From NCBI GenBank assembly GCA_018267925.1, contig JAFDXO010000024.1, forward strand, positions 1-64,000: a stretch of 64,000 bases of DNA. Direction: 5' to 3'. The notes under the pieces were generated by a model that saw only the letters and a program-made list of their open reading frames with translations, had not been told where the DNA came from and made no database searches. Made by a program: the position numbers and the translations under genes. Positions 8,962 through 17,305 of the stretch are shown piece by piece (the first letter of the stretch is position 1; the number at the start of each line of letters is the position of its first letter). This DNA is from Bacteroidota bacterium. Its GTDB lineage: Bacteria > Bacteroidota > Bacteroidia > Chitinophagales > Chitinophagaceae.

Positions 8962-9522
8962 TCAGGTTCTGGCTCGCCAAGGAATTTCAGAAGCACCATG
9001 TAAATAAACGATATAGCGCGATAGTACAAATAGAAAATCGGATAAGCGATTGAGGTATTGCAAAATCAAATCGGGCATTTCTTCTCCTTGCTCATTCATA
9101 GCTACACAAATGCGCTCTACCCTTCTGCAAATACAACGAGCTACATGTGCAGCCGATGAAGCTACATGCCCACCCGGCAATAAAAAAGAGCGCATTTCGG
9201 GTAAGTCCTCATTCATCTCGTCCATACGTTGTTCGAGCCAAGTAACGTCTGCTGCATGCAAATCCGGCAATTTCATTTTAACTTCTTTGACCGGGCTGGT
9301 AGCTAAAACAGAACCTATGGTAAACAACCGGTCTTGAATTTCACGCAACCATTCGCGTAGTTTTTCGTTTGACTCCATATCACTTACCATACCGATATAG
9401 GAGTTCAACTCATCAATAGTGCCATAGCTCTCAATGCGAATGTGGCTTTTTGGTACTCGTGTTCCACCAATCAGACTTGTAAGCCCTTTGTCGCCCGTTT
9501 TGGTGTATATTTTAAATGACAT
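8962..9522 (-). CDS. Cob(I)alamin adenosyltransferase, PduO type
   Basis: Transfers the adenosyl group of ATP to cob(I)alamin to give coenzyme B12. The 186-residue protein carries the N-terminal KIYTKTGDKGLTSLIGG ATP-binding motif, then SYGTIDELNSYIG, and a helical bundle with CRRVERICVA and LNRLSDFLFVLSRY near the end, as expected for the PduO family. The ATG at 9522 is used because the longer reading frame begins with TTG. It follows the ABC ATPase gene by 11 nt on the same strand, so the two are probably co-transcribed. No cobalamin-dependent enzyme is encoded in the window. Confidence 0.92.
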   Translation of the reverse strand: MSFKIYTKTGDKGLTSLIGGTRVPKSHIRIESYGTIDELNSYIGMVSDMESNEKLREWLREIQDRLFTIGSVLATSPVKEVKMKLPDLHAADVTWLEQRMDEMNEDLPEMRSFLLPGGHVASSAAHVARCICRRVERICVAMNEQGEEMPDLILQYLNRLSDFLFVLSRYIVYLHGASEIPWRART

Positions 9523-9533
9523 AAACAAGGAGT

Positions 9534-10238
9534 TTATTGAGTTGGTGCGTGTTGTCTGGTTGGCAGGTCTGTTTCAACCACACCATCGCGAATACGTATC
9601 ACTCTGTTTGTAAAGTTGGCAATATCTTCTTCGTGTGTAACTAAAACTACCGTATTTCCTTGCTCATGAATTTTTCCGAAAAGCTCCATGATTTCTATGC
9701 TTGTTTTGGTGTCCAAATTACCGGTTGGTTCATCAGCCAAAAGCAAGGCAGGATTGTTTATTAAAGCGCGAGCAATAGCAACACGTTGGCTTTGTCCACC
9801 CGAAAGCTCATTGGGTTTATGATTAGCTCTTTCTGCTAACCCTACTTTAGATAGAACAGCTCGTGCCCGTTCTTCACGTGCTGCCTTTCCTACTCCGGCA
9901 TAAATCAATGGCAGTGCCACATTTTCCCAAGCGGTAAGCCTTGGCAGCAAGTTAAATTGTTGAAAAACAAAACCAATTTCTGCATTGCGTACATCTGCCA
10001 ACTCATCATCTACCATTCGGCTCACATCTTGCCCATTTAGAATGTAGGTGCCTGAAGTGGGTGTATCTAAACAGCCCAAAATATTCATGAGTGTGGACTT
10101 TCCCGACCCCGATGGGCCCATCAAGGCTACATACTCATTTCGTTCAATGGTCAATTGAATGCCTTTTAAAACCGGCAACTCTTGCTTTCCTAAAAAATAA
10201 CTTTTACGTATGTCGAGAAGGGAAATTACGTCCTGCAT
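9534..10238 (-). CDS. LolD/MacB-type ABC transporter ATPase
   Basis: A 234-residue ATP-binding subunit. Walker A is GPSGSGKST (about residue 41), the Q-loop region is [18 protein letters not shown], the signature is [15 protein letters not shown], and Walker B is [12 protein letters not shown], the sequence typical of the LolD/MacB/FtsE subfamily that works with FtsX-like permeases on lipoproteins, macrolides or cell-wall hydrolases. No permease is adjacent. A LolC/E-like permease is encoded about 48 kb to the right and is one possible partner, but this is inference. The downstream neighbour is a cobalamin adenosyltransferase, which has no obvious functional link. Confidence 0.9.
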   Translation of the reverse strand: MQDVISLLDIRKSYFLGKQELPVLKGIQLTIERNEYVALMGPSGSGKSTLMNILGCLDTPTSGTYILNGQDVSRMVDDELADVRNAEIGFVFQQFNLLPRLTAWENVALPLIYAGVGKAAREERARAVLSKVGLAERANHKPNELSGGQSQRVAIARALINNPALLLADEPTGNLDTKTSIEIMELFGKIHEQGNTVVLVTHEEDIANFTNRVIRIRDGVVETDLPTRQHAPTQ

Positions 10239-10423
10239 CTAACACCAAAAATAGTAAGAAAACAAAGGAAAAGAGTGACTGCTTTTTTTTCCTTGACATG
10301 AAACGATTAAAATAATGTTACTTTTAAAACCTAATATACTTTATCCATTCAGCTGATGTTGTTTTCATAACTGAAGGCTGATTCATGGTCAACAAGTAAC
10401 CAAAAAATGATTGACTTTTTCAA

Positions 10424-11281
10424 GTGATAAAAACTCTCTTCCAACTAATCTTTATAGGGCTATTTGCTTGTACGTCTCAGGCACAAACAAGCAATGAACA
10501 AAGTAAGCCATTAGTGATTGGCAATATTGACAAAATACATTCAACACTATTAAATGAAGATCGAGTGTTAAATGTTTATTTACCTGAAGGTTATCAGACA
10601 ACTGACACTATACTATATCCCGTTATCTATATTTTAGACGGGTCTCTAAACGAAGATTTTTTGCATCTTGCAGGCATTGTTCAATACAATAATTTTTTGT
10701 GGATCAACCGGGTTCCGCGTTCTATCGTTGTAGGCATTGCAAATGTTGATCGGCGTAGAGATTTTACCGGAAAAACTTCCTATGAAGAAGATAAAAAACT
10801 GGCACCCACCGGCGGCGGTTCAGCAAAATTTATAACTTTTATTGAAACAGAATTACAGCCATTCATCCAAAAAAAATACAGAACAAATCATCATCGGACT
10901 ATAATTGGTCAATCTTTAGCAGGCTTATTGGCAACTGAAATTTTATTTACAAAACCTGCTCTTTTTGACCATTATATCATTATAAGTCCAAGCCTATGGT
11001 GGAACAATGGCGCACTGCTGAAATCCACGCCGGACATACTATCTGCAACCTTTAAAAGACCCGTATCTATATATATTGGAGTAGGAAAAGAAGGATTAAC
11101 GCCTGCACATGATAGAGTAATGGAAGTAGATGCCAATCTGTTATCAGACAAAATAAAACATGGAATAAGCAAAACGGTCAAAGTCTTTTTTGACTACCTG
11201 CCGTTAGAAAATCATGCAACCGTTACGCATCCTGCCGTGTTTAATGCCTTTAGAATGTTGTACCCAGAAAATGAAGAGTAA
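10424..11281 (+). CDS. Exported alpha/beta-hydrolase, esterase family (PF00756-like)
   Basis: A 285-residue secreted or periplasmic hydrolase. The signal peptide ends around QAQTSN (residue ~21). The nucleophile motif is IIGQSLAGLLA (GxSxG) near residue 165, and a late histidine in LENHATVTHPAVF could complete the triad. The fold resembles esterase D and siderophore esterases such as IroE. The only suitable start is GTG at 10424; an ATG 17 nt upstream opens a seven-codon frame that ends on the GTG. No Bacteroidota-type promoter was spotted directly upstream. The substrate cannot be told; no siderophore genes lie nearby. Confidence 0.85.
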   Translation: MIKTLFQLIFIGLFACTSQAQTSNEQSKPLVIGNIDKIHSTLLNEDRVLNVYLPEGYQTTDTILYPVIYILDGSLNEDFLHLAGIVQYNNFLWINRVPRSIVVGIANVDRRRDFTGKTSYEEDKKLAPTGGGSAKFITFIETELQPFIQKKYRTNHHRTIIGQSLAGLLATEILFTKPALFDHYIIISPSLWWNNGALLKSTPDILSATFKRPVSIYIGVGKEGLTPAHDRVMEVDANLLSDKIKHGISKTVKVFFDYLPLENHATVTHPAVFNAFRMLYPENEE

Positions 11282-11409
11282 AAAAAATGGGGCTTAACTA
11301 TTTCACTGTTATTATAGACAAAATTAAATTTGACAGGTCTAATCTTGACTTCTTTCAGCACCATCGGTTCCAATTCGCTAATTGAGTTTATTTTTGAGTT
11401 TTTGAACTT

Positions 11410-12174
11410 ATGCTCAGCTTTCCTAACGGCAAAATAAATATCGGACTGTTTATTACTGAAAAACGAGCAGACGGGTATCACAATTTGGAAACCGTTTTTT
11501 ATCCTGCACCGGTAAAAGATATTTTGGAATTTGTAGAGACGGAACAAGAGGCTTCTATGACTACCACAGGGCTGCCCTTAAATAATCAAATAGCCGACAA
11601 CTTGGTTTGGAAAGCCTATCAATTGCTGAAAGAATTGTTTCCTCAACGAGTATTGCCTCTTGAAATTCACTTGCATAAAACGATTCCCACGGGTGCCGGA
11701 TTGGGTGGTGGAAGTGCAGATAGTGCCTTTATGCTCAAGATGCTAAATGATCATTTCAGGCTGCATTTGAGTGTTGAAGATTTGTGTGAACTGGCCTTGA
11801 AACTGGGAAGTGATTGCCCTTATTTCATTTATAATTCACCGCAATTTGCAACCGGTAGAGGCGAGCTGATGCAAACTCTACCTATTGACTTGACAGACTT
11901 TCATTTGCAAATCAAATACACATCGGTTCATGTTTCTACCGCAAAAGCATTTCAATTGATCAAGCCTAAGCCTGCTCCATTCGATTTGCGAAATTTGGTT
12001 CATTTGTCTATCCTTGAATGGAAGCAGTTTGTGTTCAATGATTTTGAAGAGCCTGTCTTTATGATGCACCCTGAATTAGCCGACATGAAACAACAACTGT
12101 ATGATGAGGGTGCTTTATTTGCTTCGATGACGGGGAGCGGTTCAGCATTTTTTGGAATATTTCCTAAGCATTAG
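11410..12174 (+). CDS. ispE: 4-diphosphocytidyl-2-C-methyl-D-erythritol kinase
   Basis: Phosphorylates CDP-methylerythritol with ATP in the MEP pathway to isoprenoid precursors. The 254-residue GHMP kinase shows an N-terminal FPNGKINIGLFITEKRADGYHNLETVF, the ATP loop PTGAGLGGGSADSAFML (about residue 96) and a C-terminal MTGSGSAFFGIF. The length fits the Bacteroidota enzymes, slightly shorter than the E. coli one. It is transcribed alone and its last 11 nt overlap the end of the convergent transposase-derived gene. Confidence 0.95.
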   Translation: MLSFPNGKINIGLFITEKRADGYHNLETVFYPAPVKDILEFVETEQEASMTTTGLPLNNQIADNLVWKAYQLLKELFPQRVLPLEIHLHKTIPTGAGLGGGSADSAFMLKMLNDHFRLHLSVEDLCELALKLGSDCPYFIYNSPQFATGRGELMQTLPIDLTDFHLQIKYTSVHVSTAKAFQLIKPKPAPFDLRNLVHLSILEWKQFVFNDFEEPVFMMHPELADMKQQLYDEGALFASMTGSGSAFFGIFPKH

Positions 12175-13255
12175 CATCTTCCTGTATCCAAAGGGCAATA
12201 CAATCAAAAAAAGATTGTTCACTGTTGATGGTGTTCATTGATAATTCTGACAATATTTTTTCTTCTACCTTTCTTGCAGATGCTTCATTTTCCGGTTTTG
12301 CTAACGACAAGGTTTGTAAGGCCATTTTATGTTGCCATACCCAGCGGGTTATTTCACGGGCTGACAGTGCCGGCTTTCCGGCTAATTGAAGTTTGCGAGC
12401 AAAGCCATTTTCTGTGGCTACACGATCCAAGAAAGATAATATATCCTCTGTGTTGATGGCTCCGAAACCCGCTACAGCATTGAGGTGTAAGCCAGTTTCA
12501 TCATCAATCATACAAAGTATCCACCAATTTTGATGATTAAGTTCTGCTCTACCGTTTCCTTCCAATAAAACCAGATGCCAGATACCACCGACTTTTTGAA
12601 TGCGATTTTTATCGGTAGTTTTTTTCGGAACAGAGGCTTCAACGTTTACCTTTTTCTTCGCCTTACCTATCTTTTCCCACCGTGTGTTGGCTCGCTCTCG
12701 TTCCAGATACACCATGCCATCCCGATAGACTCTTTTGATTTGTTTTCGTGTCCAATCAGGGTTGGTTTGCAATAAAAGTTGAAGGCAAGAGTCAAAATCT
12801 CGTTTGCGATCTTGATGAATTAAATTGACTAAGGCTTCATAAACCAAATAGTCTTCTACTTCAGGTTTTCTGGGTTTATAGCCATAAGTATCTTCATTAA
12901 TACCTACCACTGCACATGCTTGAGCGGACGAAAGAGTAAACCTCTTTATTAAAGAAGCTACAAGCTTTTTAGAAATACTTTTATCGGTATCTATACTTGA
13001 CAAGGCAGTAACCAACATCTTATATCGCTCTCCGTTTTCGGTAGCATAACGCTGCAAAACGATTCCTTGTTTGCCGGTTGAATCCGGCGAAGTATCTGTT
13101 TCATTTGGCACAGCCGCCCATTCCTCTAACCAATTGTACAATGTAGCACGAGAGATAGATGCTTCTTGGCAAATTTGCTTAACCGTTTTAAGTCCATTGA
13201 CTTTATCTCGTACCCATTCTCTTCTTCTGGCTTCGTCGTAACGATGTGTGTTCAT
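12164..13255 (-). CDS. Transposase-derived protein, IS3/rve-like, catalytic residues apparently lost
   Basis: A 363-residue protein that I do not recognise as a known functional family but whose layout follows an IS3-type transposase. Residues ~22-48 form a helix-turn-helix (KTVKQICQEASISRATLYNW). Residues ~98-190 resemble the HTH_21 region of IS3 OrfB (ACAVVGINEDTYGYKP, later TRKQIKRVYRDGMVYL). Residues ~224-345 resemble the rve/DDE fold (IWHLVLLEG, WWILCMIDDETGLHLNAVAGF, then LAGKPALSAREITRWVWQHKMAL and ENEASARKVEEKIL). Where active enzymes carry WxTD and SDNG, this protein has WHLV and AGKP, so both aspartates seem missing; a glutamate near 333-341 may remain. The reading frame is intact and single. 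No terminal inverted repeats or target duplication were noticed. Its own TACATTTG promoter motif lies in the 41-nt gap after batA. Domestication is inference. Confidence 0.7.
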   Translation of the reverse strand: MNTHRYDEARRREWVRDKVNGLKTVKQICQEASISRATLYNWLEEWAAVPNETDTSPDSTGKQGIVLQRYATENGERYKMLVTALSSIDTDKSISKKLVASLIKRFTLSSAQACAVVGINEDTYGYKPRKPEVEDYLVYEALVNLIHQDRKRDFDSCLQLLLQTNPDWTRKQIKRVYRDGMVYLERERANTRWEKIGKAKKKVNVEASVPKKTTDKNRIQKVGGIWHLVLLEGNGRAELNHQNWWILCMIDDETGLHLNAVAGFGAINTEDILSFLDRVATENGFARKLQLAGKPALSAREITRWVWQHKMALQTLSLAKPENEASARKVEEKILSELSMNTINSEQSFFDCIALWIQEDANA

Positions 13256-13261
13256 TCCTTA

Positions 13262-13269
13262 CAAATGTA
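13262..13269 (-). promoter_or_regulatory. -7 element for the transposase-derived gene
   Basis: Minus-strand TACATTTG ends 6 nt before the ATG at 13255, inside the short gap after batA. No matching -33 TTG was found. If used, the mRNA would be leaderless or nearly so. Confidence 0.45.
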
Positions 13270-13296
13270 ATAGGGACAAGGGTTTTGACATAATTA

Positions 13297-14307
13297 TTAA
13301 GTGATAGATTTGAAAACCGTATATCTCAATAGCATTTCTAATCCTAAAAAAACAATAGCTAAGCAAGCAAAAGGGAAAAACAATTCAGCATAATGTTTAT
13401 AGCTACTGATTTCAACCTTTGTTTTTTCCAGTTTGTCAATATCGTTATAAATATTCTTGAGCGAAGCATTATCGGTAGCACGGTAATATTTCCCGCCGGT
13501 TTCTGTTGCTATTTTTTGAAGCAAGGGTTCATCAATTTGCACTTCTTGCATTTGCTTTTGAATGCCCATAGGGGTTTGTACGGGATAGGGAGCCATTCCT
13601 CTTGTGCCGATGCCAATGGTGTAAACACGCACTTTGTAAGCCTTTGCTACTTCCAATGCCAGTTCCGGCCCAACTTTTCCGATATTGTTGACCCCATCTG
13701 TTAATAAGATAATCACCTTGCTTTTCCCGTCAGACCGACGAATTCGATCTACGGCAGTGGCTAATCCGTCGCCAATAGCTGTTCCATCCATCAGAACACC
13801 ACTTTTTACACTGTTAATTTGCTCTTCCAGCACATCATGATCTATGGTAATTGGACATTGGGTAAAGCTTTCGCCGGAAAATATCACTAATCCTATTCTA
13901 TCAGTTGGGCGTTTTTCGACAAAGTTTATTGCTACTTTTTTAGCCGCTTCTATTCGATTGGGCTTGAGGTCTTCTGCCAACATGCTGCCTGAAACGTCTA
14001 AAGCAAGAACAATATCAATCCCTTCACTATCTATATTCTCCGTTACATTGCTTGATTGTGGGCGAGCAAGCGCAACAATCAGCATACACAAGGCAAGTAC
14101 ACGAAATAACGGCATCAAAAAACGATAGCGGACACGCCAAGATGGAGGCATAACTGAAAAAGAACCGGTGTTGCTAAGTCGTAACGAGGGTGCCAAACGT
14201 CGAACACGATTTCTTCGCCACCACATCATCAATGGGATCAAAGCAAACAAGGCAAAAAAAGCCGGATAAGCGAAACTGAGGTGTTTCCAATCCATCAAGG
14301 CATTCAT
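13297..14307 (-). CDS. batA: BatA-type VWA-domain membrane protein
   Basis: A 336-residue inner-membrane protein of the Bat (Bacteroides aerotolerance) family. Two N-terminal hydrophobic segments lie around residues 12-30 and 58-80, the von Willebrand A domain occupies about 90-290 with a complete MIDAS start, DVSGSMLAEDLKPNR, and TDGVNNIG as the late metal motif, and a final transmembrane segment (FFPFACLAIVFLGLEMLL) closes the protein. The VWA domain would sit between membrane anchors. Its start overlaps the preceding gene by 4 nt (ATGA), and that gene follows a DUF58 protein, so the three are one operon. The BatB, BatC and BatD genes that often follow are absent here. Confidence 0.92.
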   Translation of the reverse strand: MNALMDWKHLSFAYPAFFALFALIPLMMWWRRNRVRRLAPSLRLSNTGSFSVMPPSWRVRYRFLMPLFRVLALCMLIVALARPQSSNVTENIDSEGIDIVLALDVSGSMLAEDLKPNRIEAAKKVAINFVEKRPTDRIGLVIFSGESFTQCPITIDHDVLEEQINSVKSGVLMDGTAIGDGLATAVDRIRRSDGKSKVIILLTDGVNNIGKVGPELALEVAKAYKVRVYTIGIGTRGMAPYPVQTPMGIQKQMQEVQIDEPLLQKIATETGGKYYRATDNASLKNIYNDIDKLEKTKVEISSYKHYAELFFPFACLAIVFLGLEMLLRYTVFKSIT

Positions 14308-15254
14308 GGCTTAGCATCGGGATTTGGTGAAACAATGATGGGTGTATTTTTTACAAATGCTTTAGATTGTTCCATTGCATTCAGGTGCTCTTGCGGAGTG
14401 GGTTGTGCTTTGGCAAATTTCGCAAGATCAGAAGTGTATAAAACTGAAGTTAGCGCATCATAATAGTTTCGTATTTCAGGATGAAATCTGGCTTTTGATA
14501 AAATCTCATCGGTGGTAAATTCTAATGCCGGAATCTTAAAACGTTCTTCCAAATAGCTCCGTAAAATATCACTCAGTTCAACATAATATTCCTTTTCCTT
14601 GCCCGACTGCCACAACTTTCTTTGTTCCAATTCTGAAAATAGTCGAAGTGCTTTTTCTTGCACTGTTTCAGTTGGCAGGTTTATGGGTTTGGGGATTTCT
14701 ACTTTTTTATGTCTGAGGAAATAATAAACAACCCCAGCTATTAGTCCTAATAGCAAAGCTCCACCGACAATCCACCCTATATAGTCTTGCCAAGTGCGCT
14801 TTACAACCATGATGTCTTTTATACCTTTGAAGGGTTGAGTCGTATCTACAGGAATAGTTTGAACCAAAAGTTGAAAGCTATCTGTTGCTAATAAATAAGG
14901 TGTACCGTTTTTAGGTAAAATTGAAAATTGAAAAGCGGGGATTTTAAAACTTCCACTATCGAAACCGGTAACTAATAATTGTTGCTTGTAAGTAGTTTGG
15001 TTACCATTCGACACCGTGTCTATTTTACTTCGCTGTACAATTTCCAACGAATTAAACGTGTCTGGAATGGTAGCCCATTGCAGGGTGTTTTCATTTGCCG
15101 CATGAGTAGCCTCAATCCATAAGCGAACTTGATCGCCAACGGTAATTTGGGAAGCATCTATCCTTGCTTTCACGGTTGCATTTTGTGCCCATAGAGAAAA
15201 GGGGAGCAACAATAAACTCAATAAGAGAAAAGGGTTTCTTGTCAATTGCTTCAT
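14304..15254 (-). CDS. BatD/DUF4381-like membrane protein of the Bat operon
   Basis: A 316-residue membrane protein. After a signal peptide (start MKQLTRNPFLL, ending LWAQ) comes a periplasmic beta-rich domain with ITVGDQVRLWIEA, typical of the N-terminal domain of BatD-like proteins. One transmembrane helix follows near residues 158-180 (YIGWIVGGALLLGLIAGVVYYFL), then a basic stop-transfer and a cytoplasmic helical domain (YYVELSDILRSYLEERFKIPALEFTTDEIL) as in DUF4381 proteins. The ATG at 15254, 4 nt after the DUF58 stop, is clearly preferred over longer in-frame starts inside that gene. It links the DUF58 and BatA proteins in one operon; exact biochemical role is unknown. Confidence 0.85.
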   Translation of the reverse strand: MKQLTRNPFLLLSLLLLPFSLWAQNATVKARIDASQITVGDQVRLWIEATHAANENTLQWATIPDTFNSLEIVQRSKIDTVSNGNQTTYKQQLLVTGFDSGSFKIPAFQFSILPKNGTPYLLATDSFQLLVQTIPVDTTQPFKGIKDIMVVKRTWQDYIGWIVGGALLLGLIAGVVYYFLRHKKVEIPKPINLPTETVQEKALRLFSELEQRKLWQSGKEKEYYVELSDILRSYLEERFKIPALEFTTDEILSKARFHPEIRNYYDALTSVLYTSDLAKFAKAQPTPQEHLNAMEQSKAFVKNTPIIVSPNPDAKP

Positions 15255-15258
15255 GCTA

Positions 15259-16128
15259 CTATCTGCCTTTAAAAAAGCTTTGTAATTGTTTGACATAATC
15301 TTCATCTGTACGCAATGAAAGGAGCGATGCACCACTTTTTCGAAATACAGACTGGGCATATTGACGATACTGATCAAATGCTTTGGTATAATTCATACGC
15401 ACTTTTTTATCATCAGAATCAATCCAAATTTGATTGCCACTTTCGGCATCCACCACTTGCAACAATCCTGCTGCCGGCAATTCTCTATCTGCCCGATCAT
15501 AGACTTGTACGCCTATCAAATCATGTTTTCGAGAAGCAAGTTGCAAAGGTTTATCGAAGGGCTTACTAATAAAATCACTCATCAAAAAGCTAATCGTTCG
15601 CTTCTTTAAAACATGATTCAAATAGTCTAAGGCAACTGAAACATCTGTGTTTCCGGTATGGTCAGCATCCAATGCTACTAATTCTCGAATGATGCGAAGA
15701 ATATGGCTTTTCCCTTTTTTGGGGGGGATAAATTTTTCCACTTTGTCACTAAAAAGAATAATTCCGACTTTATCGTTGTTGGTAGCAGCCGAAAAAGCCA
15801 ATACGGCACTTATTTCTGTCAGTAATTCACGCTTTGATCTTTGGTGTAAGCCAAATAAAGAACTGCCACTTATGTCCACTAAAAGCATTACGGTTAATTC
15901 ACGTTCTTCTTCAAAAACTTTGACAAAAGGATGAGAAAAACGGGCTGTTACATTCCAGTCAATAGATTTTACATCGTCGCCTGGTGTATATTCACGTACC
16001 TCGCTAAAAGACATACCTCGCCCCTTGAAAGTAGAATGATACTCTCCAGCAAAAATGTGGTTGCTGAGTCCGCGTGTTTTTATTTCTATCCGGCGAACAC
16101 GTTTCAGGATTTCTGATGTTGTAAGCAT
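15259..16128 (-). CDS. DUF58 domain protein of the Bat/MoxR type
   Basis: A 289-residue cytoplasmic protein with a VWA-like fold. It starts LTTSEILKRVRRIEIKTRGL and carries the DUF58 core YTPGDDVKSIDWNVTARF near residue 47, then a degenerate MIDAS LLVDISGSSLF. In most genomes DUF58 proteins are preceded by a MoxR-type AAA+ ATPase gene that acts with them in metalloenzyme or envelope maturation; here there is no MoxR gene, because the next gene on the right points away. It is the first gene of the operon and has a well-formed promoter. Confidence 0.92.
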   Translation of the reverse strand: MLTTSEILKRVRRIEIKTRGLSNHIFAGEYHSTFKGRGMSFSEVREYTPGDDVKSIDWNVTARFSHPFVKVFEEERELTVMLLVDISGSSLFGLHQRSKRELLTEISAVLAFSAATNNDKVGIILFSDKVEKFIPPKKGKSHILRIIRELVALDADHTGNTDVSVALDYLNHVLKKRTISFLMSDFISKPFDKPLQLASRKHDLIGVQVYDRADRELPAAGLLQVVDAESGNQIWIDSDDKKVRMNYTKAFDQYRQYAQSVFRKSGASLLSLRTDEDYVKQLQSFFKGR

Positions 16129-16159
16129 GAAGATGCGTCAGACATTTATTTTCTGTTGA

Positions 16160-16191
16160 CAAATGTAAACGATAGCAAAAGGAATAGGCAA
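16160..16191 (-). promoter_or_regulatory. Promoter of the DUF58-BatD-like-batA operon
   Basis: On the minus strand TTG (16189-16191), 21 nt, then TACATTTG (16160-16167). Both elements and their spacing match the Bacteroidota primary-sigma promoter. The start codon lies 31 nt downstream. Confidence 0.7.
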
Positions 16192-16409
16192 CCGTATGAA
16201 CTTAAAGTTTTCTGAAAATCACATTTAACCCTCAAGCTTTTCCTCCTCTGAAAAATCACTTTTACTTACAACCATCAGTTTCTTTTAAAACATTCTTTAA
16301 CGGAATCAGCCAATTGGTTTTAGATAAACTTTGATCTGATTACGGATTCAATTAAACCGATTTGAGTCAACCCGTTATTCTATTTTCCAACTTAAAAATT
16401 ACGGACTCG

Positions 16410-16417
16410 TACCTTTG
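16410..16417 (+). promoter_or_regulatory. -7 element for the lipoprotein gene
   Basis: TACCTTTG followed by CAC. It lies 16 nt before the ATG at 16434 and rules out the longer reading frame that begins with TTG upstream. No clear -33 TTG was seen. Confidence 0.55.
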
Positions 16418-16433
16418 CACAAAACTCACTATA

Positions 16434-17276
16434 ATGAAAAATCTTCATCGTGCCACAGCAGTTCTAACAGGGCTTGCCATTACTTTATCCTCTTGCAGTC
16501 AAAATAACGCTTCATCACAATCTGCAGCTAAAGATTCTGTTTCTGCAGCCGTAGTGCCCAAAGCCCCCATATCTCTTGATCCAGTTTCTGATGTTGCCTT
16601 ATTTCCCAATGCGCAACTTAGCATGAATACACCCACTTCGACACCCAATGGCGACAGCGCAAAAGTCAATTTTACTTTCAACGTAAAAAACTACAAATTA
16701 ATGGGGCAAACAACTGATAGTGCCAGTATGCAGTGTAGCAATTCTAAGCAAGGACAGCATATACATTTTATTCTTGACAACAAGCCTTATGCCGCACTTT
16801 ATGAACCCAAGCACGAGGTTACTTTACCTAAAAATAGCGAACATTATTTGATGGCCTTTTTAAGTCGGTCTTATCATTTATCACTCAAAGAAAAAGGGGT
16901 TGCCGTGCTGTATCATTTCAAAGTAGATGCACAAGGAAAAATTCAAAAATTAGCAGACCCGACTGCTCCGATGCTTTTTTATAGCCGTCCAAAGGGCGAT
17001 TATATTGGCAATGATGTAAATAATGTTTTGTTAGACTTTTATGTTTGGAATGTTACATTGGGCAATGATTTCAAGGTAAAAGCAAACATTCATTCCGTAG
17101 ATGCCGACACCACATTTACCATTTCCGAATGGAAACCTTATTTCCTCAGAAACTTACCTATGGGCAAAACAACCATTCATCTAACCTTACTGGATAAGAC
17201 CGGCAATCCATTAACCGGAGAGAATACAACCGTTAGCCGCGATATCAATTTAGCGCATCAAGAACCATTGAAGTAA
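16434..17276 (+). CDS. Putative lipoprotein of unknown function
   Basis: A 280-residue exported protein. The start MKNLHRATAVLTG leads into a lipoprotein signal with the lipobox LSSC (cysteine near residue 21), then a low-complexity Ser/Ala stretch. The folded part holds a conserved-looking block GQHIHFILDNKPYAALYEP, with two histidines around an extended strand, and a second block of beta strands ending SRDINLAHQEPLK. I do not recognise a characterised family. A His-rich strand might suggest metal binding, but that is a guess. It stands alone with its own promoter and is followed 29 nt later by the msrC-like gene, so read-through is possible. Confidence 0.75.
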   Translation: MKNLHRATAVLTGLAITLSSCSQNNASSQSAAKDSVSAAVVPKAPISLDPVSDVALFPNAQLSMNTPTSTPNGDSAKVNFTFNVKNYKLMGQTTDSASMQCSNSKQGQHIHFILDNKPYAALYEPKHEVTLPKNSEHYLMAFLSRSYHLSLKEKGVAVLYHFKVDAQGKIQKLADPTAPMLFYSRPKGDYIGNDVNNVLLDFYVWNVTLGNDFKVKANIHSVDADTTFTISEWKPYFLRNLPMGKTTIHLTLLDKTGNPLTGENTTVSRDINLAHQEPLK

Positions 17277-17305
17277 AACTGAACTCCTTCTATTCTCTTT
17301 TTTTT

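Larger units (their letters stand above)
16129..16433. other. Divergent intergenic region between the Bat operon and a lipoprotein gene
   Basis: About 300 nt without a coding region. It contains the minus-strand promoter of the Bat operon on its left side and a plus-strand TACCTTTG element on its right. The A/T-rich middle shows no hairpin, repeat or short gene that I could support. Confidence 0.6.

Noticed and set aside
12164..13255. An active insertion sequence around the transposase-derived gene
   Set aside because: No terminal inverted repeats or target-site duplication were seen, only one frame exists, and two of the expected catalytic residues are missing.
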